Source of the DNA: Lepus europaeus
Taxonomy: Eukaryota; Chordata; Mammalia; Lagomorpha; Leporidae
Assembly: GCF_033115175.1 (NCBI RefSeq)
Contig: NC_084827.1
Span: forward strand, 146,561,701 to 146,625,700
Direction of reading: 5' to 3'
Length of the DNA stretch: 64,000 bases
Within the stretch, counting starts at the first letter, position 1. Each line of letters opens with the position of its first letter. Positions 1 through 10,860 of this stretch are shown piece by piece. A program made the translations under genes and the position numbers. The notes beneath the pieces are model-generated. The model was not told the DNA's origin and ran no database searches. It worked only from the letters and a program-made list of their open reading frames with translations.

Positions 1-178
1 ATAGAAACAAGAGTAGATGAGGCAAGTCAATGAATTTTCTAAGACAGAAGAAGCAGTAAGCTCAGTAACCAACAGAGAAATGCTAAGGAGAAGGGAGTCA
101 ATGCCTGACTGCATCTGTGAAAATGATGGGAGGATGATCGAAAGTCCATAAACAACATGATTGGACTCTCAGGCCCCT

Positions 179-393
179 CCCTAATCTCTGCCACTCTTTG
201 GGGGTTGAGGAAATGCAACCAGGAAAGCTCTAGACTTGGAGCAAGCCCTTAGAGTAGAAGACTGGACATAAAACCAAATGATTCAGTGAAAATCTACATC
301 CTGAATCATTAAATATAAAGCTCCTTGTTCACTGGTAATCAAGCATATTCATTCTCTCTCTGCTCACTTTTCCTGTCAAATAAACACATTTTT

Positions 394-440
<47 letters not shown>
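179..440 (+). other. Possible retroposed mRNA 3' end
   Basis: Non-SINE sequence that ends with AATAAA at 379-384 and then a 41-base A-run from 399. That spacing is typical of a polyadenylated transcript copied back into DNA. The source gene was not recognised, and no matching target duplication was found. Confidence 0.3.
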
Positions 441-441
<1 letters not shown>

Positions 442-446
442 TACCT

Positions 447-742
447 GGGACCAATGCTGTGGCACTACGGAGCCAGCATCCCATATGGGTGCCAGTAAGA
501 GTCCCAGCTGTTCTACTTCCAGTCCAGCTCCCTGCTGATGGCCTGAAAGCAGTGGAAGATGGCCCAAGTCCTCGGGTCCCTGCACCCATGTGGAAGATCC
601 GGAAGAAGCTCTTGGCTCCTGGCTTTGGCCTGGTCCAGCTGGGTCATTGCAGTCATTTGGGGAGTGAATCAGAGGATGGAGGATCTCTTTCTCTGTCTCT
701 CTCTCTCTCTCTCTTTTTTTTTTTTTTTTGACAGGCAGAATG

Positions 743-781
<39 letters not shown>

Positions 782-1096
782 CCTTCCATTGGTTAACTCC
801 CCAAATGGCCGCCACAGCCGGAGCTGCGCCAATCCAAAGCCAGGAGCCAAGTGCTTCTCCTGGTCTCCCATGGGGTGCAGGGCCCAAGCACTTGGGCCAC
901 CCTCCACTGCACTCCCGGGCCATAGCAGAGAGCTGGCCTGGAAGAGGGGCAACTGGGACAGAATCCGGCGCCCTGACCGGGACTAGAATCCAGGGTGCCT
1001 GGGCCACAGGCAGAGTAGATTAGCCTATTGAGCCGCAGCGCTGGCCTCCCTCTCTCTTTCTAACTCTGCCTTTCAAATAAATACATTCTTAAAAAC
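447..1096 (+). repeat. C-repeat SINE, split by a nested SINE
   Basis: The head 'gggaccaatgctgtggcact' starts at 447 and runs to the CT tract at about 713. Its end, 'taactctgcctttcaaataa', resumes after 1,046. The gap is a minus-strand SINE. Confidence 0.9.
714..1046 (-). repeat. Young C-repeat SINE inside the CT tract of another SINE
   Basis: It begins with a T-run and 'gacaggcagaatggacagtg' and ends 'gagccgcagcgctggcc'. This is the young subfamily, recognised by its CTGCCTGTC tail and the absence of an AAATAAAT tail. Confidence 0.9.
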
Positions 1097-1682
1097 ATAT
1101 GTATATATATATTTTTTTACCCCAAATTTCCTCATTATGAATTTTCAGAAAACCAAGGGTAAAAGGATCTTCAAGGTTTTAAGAGAGAAGCAGATCACAT
1201 ACAAAGCAATGAGAATCAAACAGCTGATTTCTTAAAAGCAGCAATGCAAATTAGAGTACCAAAATCCAAACTGGAAGAGCAATGAAGGGAGGCTCGAGAT
1301 AATAACCACAGAGCAAGCAGTTTCCATCCCAGGGGAAGATGAAGGGCTCTGGAGACCAAGTCTCCAGGGAAAAAGCATAACTGATATGTTTCAGCATATT
1401 ATTCACAGACACATGGCAGAAATGTTAGAGTAACTGGGGAAAAAGTCAATGCAAGTGTTCAGAAAGTTAGGTAATGCTATAAAAAAGCCATTACTAACAC
1501 GATAGAGATAAATGCAAAGAATATTGAAAAGAGAAAGCATGGTGACAGAACCCTATTCAGTTGGTTCAGTGCGTCACAGTTTATACTCATGAGAACACTT
1601 ACTTGATTTAATGAAAATTATACTATGGCTATGTTGGGGGAGAAGAAGTGGGAGAGAGGTACGGTTAACAGTAGCTAAGTCC
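1097..1682 (+). mobile_element. Old L1 relic
   Basis: Contains an L1-like passage (aaccaagggtaaaaggatc, then agcagatcacatacaaagca) known from the region between ORF1 and ORF2 of ancient L1s. After about 1,290 the similarity fades. Confidence 0.5.
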
Positions 1683-2022
1683 AGGGACCGGTGCTGTGGC
1701 ATAGCAGGCTAAGGTTCTGCCTGTGGTGCCAGCATCCCATTGGGTACCAGTTCATGTCCCAGCTGCTCCTCTTCCAATCCGGCTCTCTGTTATGGCCTGG
1801 GAAAGTAATGGAAGATGGCCAAAGTCCTTGGGTCCCTGCACTTGCTTGGGAGACCTGGAACAAGCTCCTGGCTCCTGGCTTCAGATCAGCCCAGCTCTGG
1901 CTGTTGTGGCCATTTAGGGAGTGAACCATGCAAATTAGAGTATGGAAGACCTTTCTGTCTCTCCCTCTCTCTGTCTGTAACTCTACATCTCAAATAAATA
2001 AATAAAATCTTTAAAAAAAAAA
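1683..2022 (+). repeat. C-repeat SINE
   Basis: Full length, from 'agggaccggtgctgtggcat' to 'caaataaataaataaaatct' and an A-run. Older subfamily with some divergence. Confidence 0.9.
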
Positions 2023-2377
2023 GAATATCTAAGTCCACATGAAAAATAAGTACATAGAGCCCAAAATTAATATGTCAAATAGTAGTTTATAAATACCTGA
2101 TTTACAAGTATGACAGAAATAGCAAAGGAAGTGGAGGGTCAGAGGTGCCACTGGAGCCTGGAGGTGGGAGGACTGCTTTACATGTAGTCCTGTAATACCA
2201 CTTGACTTTGAAATGTCATGTACATGCACAACTTCAATACAATAATAAATTAAACCTAGTAATCAAAACAGGATGCTCGGTACTGGCACCAGAACAGAAA
2301 GATCAATGGAACAAATGAAAAAAAATAAACACTCCACAAAAAGATAAAAACAAAAAAATGAAATTAGTGTATGATCA
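2023..2377 (+). mobile_element. Probable old L1 ORF2 fragment
   Basis: The right part, 'ggtactggcaccagaacag' then 'aagatcaatggaac' (2,279-2,315), is a standard L1 ORF2 landmark. The left part is unassigned AT-rich sequence. Confidence 0.5.
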
Positions 2378-2765
2378 GTGTGTTAATTTCCTGTGGCTAC
2401 TGAAACAAATGACCACAAGTCATTCTCTCACAGCTCTGCAGGCCAGAATCTGAAATCACAGTGTCGGGGCTGCACTGGGAGGCTCTTTGGGGACATTATT
2501 TCGCTTGGTCAGGCCCTAGTAGCTGCCACCACTGTTCCATTTGTACCAATGTAACTGTAATCCCTGCTTGTCTGCATACTGCCCTCTCTTCTGCGTGTGT
2601 TTAATCTCCTTGTTTCTCTTTAAAAAGGTCACTTAGGATGGCATTTAGGGCCCTCCCAGATAATCTAGGAAAATCTCATCTCAAGATTCTTAACTGAAAG
2701 TCGTATTTGCAAAAACTTTATCCTGTGAGAGAATTCTCTGGTTTGGACTTGGATGTGCTTTGTCT
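2378..2765 (+). mobile_element. MLT1-like (ERVL-MaLR) LTR fragment
   Basis: Starts TGTGTTAATTTCCTGTGGCT and continues with 'ctcacagctctgcaggccag' and 'tttagggccctcccagataa', the order seen in MLT1 LTRs. The right end is diffuse. No internal retroviral sequence is attached. Confidence 0.6.
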
Positions 2766-2989
2766 TGTAGAAGTTCGTGTTAAGGATGCTTGGTCCCCTG
2801 CATGGCGACGTTGAGAAGTTGGGGGCCTTTAAGAGGTGGAGGCTAGGAGGCAGGGCAAGACAGCAGCAGAGTTCCACAGTTCCCCTCCTCAAAGAAAGGC
2901 CCATTTGAGCCTTCTCTTCCTTTCCCAAGAGCTAAGGAAATCCTGCAAGAGATCCCCAGAGTTTTAGCATAATAAGAAAGATGTATTGA

Positions 2990-4042
2990 AGAGGGCAAGA
3001 AAGAAAGAGTTCCTGCTTCACCCCTCCCTCAACTTCAAACATCATGGAGAGAGCTGCCCCTGCTTAAGGGTAGAAGAAGGAATTAAATGTCGGCTTTAGA
3101 TTTGAAGACCAGTACCAGGCAAGGCCCATGGGCCAAACCTTAGGATCTATGGAAGCCTGGAAGAAGAGAGACTGCTTCCATGGCCCTTCCCTCAACGTCA
3201 GGCAGCACGATACAGAAAAGGATTCCATCTGCTGGGCGTGGAACAGTGAAGTAAGCATAGGACGGCGCCATGGAATGCCAGACTGGTAAAACCCAGCATT
3301 AAGCAGATCCCAGTGGCTTGTCCCAGGTTGCAGCCCAACAGTGGAGCCTCTGGACTCACATTAAAGCCAGGCTGAGACCTCATTGCTGGAACCCAGCAGG
3401 ATGGACTTGCATCTGGCCAGTATCACCTTCAGCTAGCTGCAACAGTCTTAGGCCCCAAGCACAACACAGCAGCACATGGGCTATATAGCATATTGGGCCT
3501 TGCACTGGTCTTTAACAACTGTGATCCAGCACGGCCACCCTATCCCTACCACACACCATCCCCCCCGCCAACCCCAGGCAATGCAACATGGAAAGAGTCA
3601 TTGTCCACTGAGGGGAAGAAGAAGGAGGAAGGCACCAAGCCACTGCTGAGGAGCCTAGGGCTGGTCCCTTTATAGAAGGTTTACTGCCAGGCAGAATACT
3701 GTAGCACCTCACCACGGGCAAGTGACCATGGATGAGGGTACTAGGCTCACATGGGCTCCAGGTGGAGGTCGGCAAGGACAGACTACCCTTTTTAGGCACT
3801 TCCCTAGTCCATCCTGGACAATACAACAACTATGGGTTTGTGACCAATTTGGGCTTCAGGCACATTCTAGTGCAGGAAGAATGACAACATAGCAACTGAG
3901 GACTTGTGGAAAACCTGGGCTTTGGGTGCCACCTAGCCTGAAATAGCAGTAGTAACAACAGGCTCAGAGAAAACAAGGAGTCTGCTTAAAATTTCTGGGA
4001 GGACAGCATAAACCAGCTTATAATGGCCATTTAAGTTCACTT
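2990..4042 (+). mobile_element. Probable L1 5' UTR of an older element
   Basis: A GC-moderate stretch with no coding frame, in the position and style of an old L1 5' UTR, followed by ORF1-like text at 4146-4290 ('caattagtgagcttgaagtc', then 'caaaatacatcatcagagga'). Assigned mainly from what follows it. Confidence 0.45.
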
Positions 4043-4145
4043 TAGCCATTTGGGAAGTGAATCAGCAGATGGAAGATCTTTCTGTCTCTCCCTCTCTCTC
4101 CCTGTAACTCTGCCTTTCAAATAAATAAGTAAATATTTTTAAAAA
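4043..4145 (+). repeat. C-repeat SINE, 3' part only
   Basis: Only the last ~100 bases ('agccatttgggaagtgaatc' to 'aaataaataagtaaat'). 5' truncated. Confidence 0.8.
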
Positions 4146-4290
4146 GATCAAACATAAGACCTCAAGTTGAAAAGTACTAGAAAAATGAAAAATGTGATAG
4201 AAGGCAAACAGCAAAACAAACAATTAGTGAGCTTGAAGTCCAGCTTTTTCAAAATACATCATCAGAGGAGTGGAAAGAAGAGAAATGAAA
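4146..4290 (+). mobile_element. L1 ORF1 fragment
   Basis: 'attagtgagcttgaagtcca' followed by 'ttcaaaatacatcatcagag' matches the ORF1 coiled-coil coding region of ancient L1s. It continues after the SINEs at 5,000. Confidence 0.6.
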
Positions 4291-4625
4291 AAAATATTTA
4301 TTTATATTAGTAATCTGAAAGATCTAAAGACAGAGGAAGTGAGGAAGAGAGGGAGAGACAGAAGGAGATAGAAGGAGAGAGAGGAAGACTTCCTATTGGC
4401 TGATCAAATATCTGCATGCAACAGCCAGGTCTGGGCTAGGCCAAAACCATGAGCCAGGAACTCAATCCAGGTCTCCCAGGTACGCACCATCACCTGCTGC
4501 CTCCCAGGATGTACATTAGCAGGAAGCAAAAATGGAGAGCTGTGCCAGGATCTGAACCCAGGCAGTCCAATATGGTATGCAAGTGCTCCAAGTGACAGCT
4601 TAAATGTTGTGCCAAATGCCTGCCT
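4291..4625 (-). repeat. Old C-repeat SINE
   Basis: Minus strand, full length but highly diverged, with the 'gtctcccaggtacgcaccatcacc' region shortened here to its recognisable 'aggtctcccagg'. Ends 'gccaaatgcctgcc'. Confidence 0.75.
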
Positions 4626-4653
4626 CAGAATGAAAAAATATTAAGAAAACTGT

Positions 4654-4999
4654 GGGGCCGGTGCCGTGGCTCACTAGGCTAATCCTCCACCTGCGGCACC
4701 GGCACCCCGGGTTCTAGTCCCGGTTGGGGCGCCGGTTTTGTCCTGATTGCTCCTCTTCCAGTCCAGCTCTCTGCTGTGGCCCAGGAGTGCAGTGGAGGAT
4801 GGCCCAGGTCCTTGTGCCCTGCACCCGCATGAGAGACCAGGAGGAAGCACCTGGCTCCTGGCTTCAGATCGGTGCAGCGCGCTGGCCACAATGTGCCAGC
4901 TGTAGTGGCCACTTGGGGGGTGAACCAACAGAAAAAGGAAGACCTTTCTCTCTGTCTCTCTCTCACTGTCTAACTCTGCCTGTCAAAAAAAAAAAAAAA
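4654..4999 (+). repeat. Young C-repeat SINE
   Basis: Head 'ggggccggtgccgtggctca', B box 'gggttctagtcccgg', tail 'ctctgcctgtcaaaa'. The flanking duplication AAGAAAACTGTGG / AAGAAAACTTTGG differs at one base. Confidence 0.92.
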
Positions 5000-5508
5000 G
5001 AAAAGAAAAGAAAACTTTGGGACAGTGTTACAAGAGTAAATATTTGGGTTACTGAGGTTCAAGAGGATTTGAGAATGCTAAAGAGATATTCAAATAGAAA
5101 ACATCATAAACCTAGAAAAGGATACAAATATAGGGTAAGGAAGGTCAAAGGTCATTAGTCAATTTAAACTCAACAAAATCTATGCCAAGATAGACGATAA
5201 TCAAGCTCTCAAAGGTCAAAGACAAACAGAATTCTCAAAGGAGCCATAAAACAGAAATAACATTGGGATGTTCCAATTCACCTGACAACAGACTTCTCAG
5301 CTAAAATCTTACAGGCCAGGGGAGGAAGCTGAGATATTCCAGTACTGAAAGAAAACAAAATCCTGCTCACCAAGAACACTGTGTTCAGCAAAGCTACCCT
5401 TTCAGAAATGCAGGGGAGATACAGACATTCCCAAACAAACAAAAGCTGAGAAAATGTATCCCCACCAGACTGGCCCTGCAAAAAAATGATAAAGAATGAC
5501 ATGCTAGA
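5000..5508 (+). mobile_element. L1 ORF1 / inter-ORF fragment
   Basis: The passage 'aaagctaccctttcagaaat' then 'cattcccaaacaaacaaaag' then 'cagactggccctgcaaaaa' (5,390-5,485) is the known inter-ORF region of old L1s. A young SINE inserted into it at 5,523, and L1-like text resumes to about 5,960. Confidence 0.65.
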
Positions 5509-5523
5509 AGAAATGCTAACAAG

Positions 5524-5877
5524 GGCCGGCGCCGTGGCTTAACAGGCTAATCCTCTGCCTTGCGGCGCCGGCACACCGGGTTCTAGTCCCGGTTGGGTCG
5601 CCGGATTCTATCCCGGTTGCCCCTCTTCCAGGCCAGCTCTCTGCTATGGCCCAGGAGTGCAGTGGAGGATGGCCCAGGTCCTTGGGCCCTGTACTCGCAT
5701 GGGAGACCAGGAGAAGCACCTGGCTCCTGGCTTCGGATCGGCGAGATGTGCCGGCCACAGCGGCCATTGGAGGGTGAACCAACGGCAAAAAGGAAGACCT
5801 TTCTCTCTGTCTCTCTCTCTCTCTCACTATCCACTCTGCCTGTCAAAAAAATAAATAATAAACTTAAAAAAAAAAAA
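5524..5877 (+). repeat. Young C-repeat SINE with perfect target duplication
   Basis: Flanked by AGAAATGCTAACAAG at 5509-5523 and again at 5878-5892, 15 of 15 identical. It inserted into the old L1. Confidence 0.96.
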
Positions 5878-5974
5878 AGAAATGCTAACAAGAAAACATC
5901 GAAGGATATAAAATTTACTGGTAAGAGTAGCTATGTAGGAGGTTTTCCAAGAAAGCTGAATAGGGAATAGGGAA

Positions 5975-7787
5975 AAGACATGCTGATTTTTACCAGGGGA
6001 AGAGAGCAGAAGTAAAGCAGAGGAAGTGTATTCTTAGGGGAAAGTTGAAGAGGTTTACAGTGGAAATTCTCCAGCAAGAAGAGGGATGCCATGGAGCAGC
6101 ATGGAAAAAGCGGATATGTGGCAGCGAGCAGGGACACCACACGTGACTCCCGCAGCTGGGGGCTGGAGGAGACGCCAGCTTTGGAGAGCAAGGTGAGCAG
6201 ACTGCAGCAACTGTGTCACTGGTGACAGTACAAGAGGGAGAACCTGCAGGACCACACTGACTTTGAGTCCAGCTTGGAGCCCTAGTTGATGGGAGGAGGG
6301 TGGCAGGCAGAGTTCCCACCAATCCAGGAAAGGACAATGAAAAAATATTAACATTTCTTCCTCCCCACTCCCCACAATGGCACCCAGCAACCAGTGGAAA
6401 GAAGGCACCATCTTGACACCAGTAGAGACAGTGGTGGCTCTCACACACGTGACGAGAGGAATTTACCAGAGGGAAAAATCCACGTTTTACCCTTTGAGTC
6501 TGGCTGGGAAGGTTGACAGGGGGCTAGACACCCACTTAGGACTGTGAGGTACGCCCATCCTCTCAACCTATCACAGGCTCTGGGGCTCAAACTGCCACAG
6601 GCAGCCGGCTCAGGGAATGTCTCTGCTCTCTGTGGATGGGGGAGGCTTGTGGGACTACAGAGGATTCCCGGTACCCTATGATTGGAGGAGCCTTGCATGC
6701 TGTGACTGCATGACAGGATGTGTGGTGTACAGCATGGGACTCTGGGCAATCACTGTGTCTGGCACCAGTCTCAGAGCTCCCTGACTACCTGGGGAGGGTC
6801 ATTGCAGAGGGTTCTGTGCTCACACTGGGGACTGTCCAGATCTTTTGTGTGGTTCAGGCACCAATGTGGGTGAGGGTGATATGCACTGTGGGCTAACCCC
6901 AGGAATTGATCACCTTGGAAGACAGGTGAGGTTATGACGACACAAACAGGAATAATCCTAAACCACCCCCCATTGACAATAAGGAGATCTACCACACACA
7001 ACTTGGGTGTCACCCTGGATTCTCACCCCGCCCTAGAGCACTTACCAGAGCTCCCAGGCCCCACTCAGCACATGCCTGTGTTTGATCACTGAAGGAGCAG
7101 ACCCTCCACTAAGCCACGGAGGCATAGTTCAAAATAAAACCCATCAGTGCAGAAAACAAACAAGAGCTTCCACAAATGCCTAAAAATAAATGCAGAAATA
7201 TAAAAAACAAGAACAATGAAGACAACATGACTCCCCCTAAGGGACACAACAGCACTTTAATACTAGAATGTGAAGAGCAGGAGATTGATGAAACCCCTGA
7301 GAAAGAATTCAAAAGAATGATCGTGAGATTACTCAGAAGCAATGACAAGCAAATTCGTGTTTTAAAGACATCTATACATGACATGGATGAAAAATTTTCC
7401 TGTGAGTTAGAGATTTTGAAGAAAATCAGAGATACTAGAAATGAAGAATTCAGTATGTCAAATAAAAATACAGTGGAAAGCCTTAAAACAGACTTGGTGA
7501 GGCAGAGGAAAGAATATCTGAGCTAGAGTACAAGTCTTTAGAGATATCTCAGACCAAAAAAAAAAAAAAATCAGAAAAATTAAAAACAATGTTCAAGATT
7601 TATGTGATATTATCAAAAGACCCAACATATGGGTCTTAAGAGTTCCTGAAGGTATAGAAAGAGAATGGATTATAAGGCCTATTCAGTAAAATAATAACAG
7701 AAAACATCCCTACTTTGGAGAACAAAAGGGATATTCAAGTACAGGAAGCACATAGAATTCCTAAAAGACATGAACAGAAAATATAAT
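5975..7787 (+). mobile_element. Ancient L1, 5' UTR and ORF1 part
   Basis: A moderately GC-rich 5' UTR-like stretch (about 5,975-7,170) leads into an ORF1-type coding region from ATG 7,176. This is the left part of a nearly complete old L1 whose ORF2 and 3' UTR continue in pieces to about 14,335. The 5' boundary is approximate. Confidence 0.7.
7176..7526 (+). pseudogene. L1 ORF1 relic
   Basis: 116 codons from MPKNKCRNIKNKNN to a premature stop. It resembles the ORF1p N-terminus: a basic start, then an acidic and basic heptad-like stretch (EKEFKRMIVRLLRSNDKQIR) typical of the coiled coil. Past the stop, sequence near 7,620-7,690 still reads NIWVLRVPEGIERE in another frame, the ORF1p RRM region. 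Frameshifts and stops make it inactive. Confidence 0.8.
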
Positions 7788-7980
7788 TTTTTTTTTAAAT
7801 ATTTATTTATTTATTTGAAAAGGCAAGATATAGAGAAGGCGAGAGACAGAGAAAGAGCAAGAGATCTTCCATCGACTGGTTCACTGCCCAAATGGCTGTG
7901 ATGGTCAGGCTGGACCAGGCCAAAGCCAGGAATCAGGGGCTTCATCTGGGTCTGCATGACCCAGATGCATGGGTGCTGTT
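7787..7980 (-). repeat. C-repeat SINE, 5' part missing
   Basis: From the A-tail complement 'aaatatttatttatttattt' to 'catgacccagatgcatggg'. The tRNA-like head is absent. Confidence 0.75.
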
Positions 7981-7982
7981 AG

Positions 7983-8187
7983 AAACATTTTTTTGTTCTT
8001 ATTATTTGTTAAATTCTTTACTTAGTGGAGGGTTAATCTTATGATTATAAAATAAACTGAAAGCATGTCATTGTAAAAGAAAGAATGAGAAAGGAAGGAG
8101 GGAGGCATGGGCAGGAGGGAGGCTGAGGTGGGAAGTATCACTATGCTCCCAAGTCTGTACATATGAAATGCATGAAATTTTTTCATA
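7983..8187 (+). mobile_element. Unassigned, possible L1 3' end
   Basis: It has a G- and GGA-rich stretch (ggaaggagggaggcatgggc) followed by 'gtatcactatgctcccaag' and 'gaaatgcatgaaatttt', like an L1 3' UTR terminus. It sits inside the ancient L1, so it may be a separate small insertion. Confidence 0.35.
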
Positions 8188-8405
8188 ACTCTAGCTTCCT
8201 GCTAATGCACACCATGGGAGGCAGCAGGTGATGGCTCCAGCTTGGGTCCCTGCCTCTACAGGGAGACCCAGATTGAGTTCCCTGCTTCTGGATTCCCTGC
8301 TTCTGGCCCAGCCCTGCCTGCTGTGAGCATTTGGGGAGTGGACCAGCAGATGGAATATCTGTCTCGCCACCTTTCAAATAAAATGAAAATAAATTTAAAT
8401 ATATA
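8188..8405 (+). repeat. C-repeat SINE, 5' truncated
   Basis: Begins at 'cttcctgctaatgcacacca' and ends 'cctttcaaataaaatg'. An internal 'tccctgcttctgga' is duplicated in tandem at 8,280-8,306. Confidence 0.75.
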
Positions 8406-9167
8406 TGGACCCCGTATTAGAGCAACTGAGTCATAAATCATATATGAATAGACATAAAGGGAGAGAGGGATCCCAATACAGTTACACTAGGGGATTTTAA
8501 CATTCTACTTCCTTTCTAAGAAAAATTATTTATTTATTTATTTATTAGAGAAGCAGAGTTATGGAGATAAAGGGAGAAAGAAACATAGAGGTCTTCCATC
8601 CTTTGGTTCACTCCCCAAATGGCTATAATGGCCAGAGCTGGGCAGATCCGAAGCCAGGAGCCAGGAGCTTCTTCCAAGTCTGCCATGCCAGTGCAGGGGC
8701 CCAAACATGAACCATTCTCTGCTGCTTTCCCAAGCTGTTAGCAGAGAGCTGGATAGGAAGTAGAGCAGCTGGGACATGAACCAGTACCCATTAGGGAAGC
8801 TGGTGCTGCAGGTACAGGCTTAACCTACTAAGCCACAGCACTGGCCCCTCTACTTTCATAAATGTACAGACCATTCTGACAGAAAATCAACAAAGCAATA
8901 GCAGAGTTAAACTGCATCCTAAACCAAAGGGACTTAACAGATATCTACAGAACATTCCATCCAACATCTGGAGAACACACATTTTTCTCAAAAGAATATG
9001 GAATATTTTACAGTAATGATGATACAGAAAGACAAAAAAAATCTCAAACTTTTTCAGAACTTGAAATCAAGTACCTTTTTGAACCACAATGCACACAAAA
9101 CTAGAAACCAATAACAAAAAATTTGCAAACTATACAAACACATGAAAATTAAAAAATATGCTCATGT
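8406..9167 (+). mobile_element. Ancient L1, ORF2 endonuclease region (split by a SINE at 8524-8848)
   Basis: 8406-8523 carries the L1 ORF2 stretch around 'gatcccaatacagttac...ggggattttaacattc'. 8849-9167 continues with 'agaaaatcaacaaagcaatagc' and 'acagaacattccatccaaca'. The two halves join when the minus-strand SINE is removed. Many stops. Confidence 0.8.
8524..8848 (-). repeat. C-repeat SINE in the L1 ORF2 relic
   Basis: Full length, ending 'agccacagcactggcccc'. A short duplication of TCTACTT flanks it. Confidence 0.88.
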
Positions 9168-9417
9168 CACATTAATGTTTATTGCAGCTCAATTCACAAT
9201 AGCTAAGACCTGGAACCAACCCAAATGCCCATCAATAGTAGACTGGATAAAGAAATTATGGGACATGTACTCCATAGAATACTATACAGCAGTAAGGAAC
9301 AATGAAACCCGGGCATTTGCAACAAGATGGAGGAATCTGGAAAACATCATGCTGAGTGAATTAAGCCAGTCCCAAAGAGACAAATATCATTTGTTTTCCC
9401 TGATCGGTGACAACTGA
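9142..9417 (+). pseudogene. L1 ORF2 C-terminal fragment
   Basis: Open frame of 91 codons. The first nine belong to the older L1; the rest is the carboxy end of ORF2p of the younger L1 (AKTWNQPKCPSIVDWIKKLW, then EYYTAVRNNETRAFATRW). No reverse transcriptase or endonuclease core remains, so it is an inactive remnant. Confidence 0.85.
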
Positions 9418-10860
9418 GCACCAAAGGGGAAACCTGTTGAAGTGAAATGGACACTATAAGAAACAATGACCTGATCAGCTCTTGTCCTGACTTTAGATGT
9501 ACAATGTAATACTTTATCCTTTTTAGTATTTGTTGTTGTTGTTGTTCTAGTACTAGTGGTTGAACTCTGTAATTAACACACAATTATTCTTAGGTGTTTA
9601 AATTTTAACTGAAAAGTGATCCCTGTTAAATTTCAGAGTGGAAAAAGAGAGGGAGGACATGTACAATTTGGGACATGCACAATCAGACTTGCCCCAAATG
9701 ATGGAGTTAGAAATGTGCCAGGGGATTCCAATACAATCCCATCAAGGTGGCATGTACCAATGCCATCTCACTAGTCCAAGTGATCAATTTCAGTTCACAT
9801 TCGATGGCTCTGATAGGTCTAAGAATCAAAGGGATCACACAAACAAGACAAGTGTCTGCTAATACTAACTGATAGAATCAAAAAGGGAGAGAAAGATCCA
9901 ACATGGGAAGTGGGATACACAGCAGACTCATAGAATGGCAGATGTCCTAAACAACACTCTGGCCTCAGAATCAGCCCTTAAGGCATTCGGATCTGGCTGA
10001 AGAGCCCATGAGAGTATTGTAGGCATGGAAAGCCAAGATACCATGGAAAAGAAAAAAAAAAAAGAAGAAGACCTAAATGAAAGATCTCTGCGAGTGAGAT
10101 CCCAGTGGAAAGAACGGGGCCATCAAAGAAGGAGGTACCTTTCTCTGAAGGGAGGAGAGAACTTCCACTTTGACTATGACCCTATCGGAATAAGATCAAA
10201 GTCAGCGAACTCTAAAGGCTTCCTGGCAACTCATGACTAGAGCCTAGGGAGATTACTGACGCCATGAACAGGAGTGTCAAATTGTTAAGTCAGCAACAGA
10301 AGTCACTGTGTACTTACATCCCATGTGGGAACTGTCCTTAATGTGTTGTCTAATGTGCAGTGATGCTATAACTAGTACTGAAACAGTATTTTTACACTTT
10401 GTGTTTCTGCGTGGGTACAAACTGATGAGATCTTTACTAATTATATACTGAATCGATCTTCTGTATATAAAGATAATTGGAAATGAAAAAAAAACACCTG
10501 GTGTTAAATTGGAAATGGCATAGAAAATTAATTAATTTTTTAAAAAATATTATGTAGGATCTCTGTCTTTAATGTGCTGTACACTCTTATTTAATGCTAT
10601 AACTAGTACTCCAACAGTATTTTTTTTTTCACTTTGTGTTGCTATATGGGGGCAAACTGTTGAAATCGTTACCTAATATATACTAAACTGATCTTTTGTA
10701 TATAAAGAGAATTGAAAGTGAATCATGATGTGATTGGAAGGGGAGAGGGAGCGGGAAAGGGGAGGGTTGTGGGTGGGAGGGAAGTTTTGGGAGGGGGAAG
10801 CCATTGTAACCCATAAGCTGTACTTTGGAAATTTATATTCATTAAATAAAAGTTTAATTA
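9168..10860 (+). mobile_element. Younger 5'-truncated L1 inserted into an older L1
   Basis: It starts inside the last part of ORF2 (an IVDWIKKLWDMYSIEYYTA-like stretch in 9142-9417, stop at 9,417) and runs through about 1.4 kb of rabbit-type L1 3' UTR to an A-rich end. The duplication AAAAAATATGCTCATGT at 9151-9167 recurs at 10861-10881 with a small TATA expansion. Removing 9168-10860 restores a continuous older ORF2. The 3' UTR carries a tandem duplication. Too truncated to be active. Confidence 0.92.
10333..10794 (+). repeat. Tandem duplication in the L1 3' UTR (231-bp period)
   Basis: The block starting TGTCCTTAATGTG at 10,333 is repeated from 10,564 (TGTCTTTAATGTG). Both copies carry GCTATAACTAGTACT, CAGTATTTTT, CACTTTGTGTT, AAACTG and a TGTATATAAAGA motif in the same order. 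They differ by many substitutions, so the duplication is not recent. Confidence 0.75.

Noticed and set aside
447..711. tRNA genes at the SINE heads
   Set aside because: A and B boxes are present in the SINE heads, but there is no complete cloverleaf. They are Pol III promoters of retroposons.
4724..5158. 144-codon plus-strand frame
   Set aside because: It is mostly the body of a young SINE read through its A-tail into an L1 relic. The same Arg/Pro/Ser-rich text recurs at every copy of this SINE.
5990..6448. 129- and 152-codon minus-strand frames
   Set aside because: They lie opposite the 5' UTR-like part of an L1, overlap each other, and show no family features.
7176..7526. Host gene candidate with a charged coiled-coil product
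   Set aside because: Recognised as L1 ORF1 with a premature stop; the RRM part follows out of frame.
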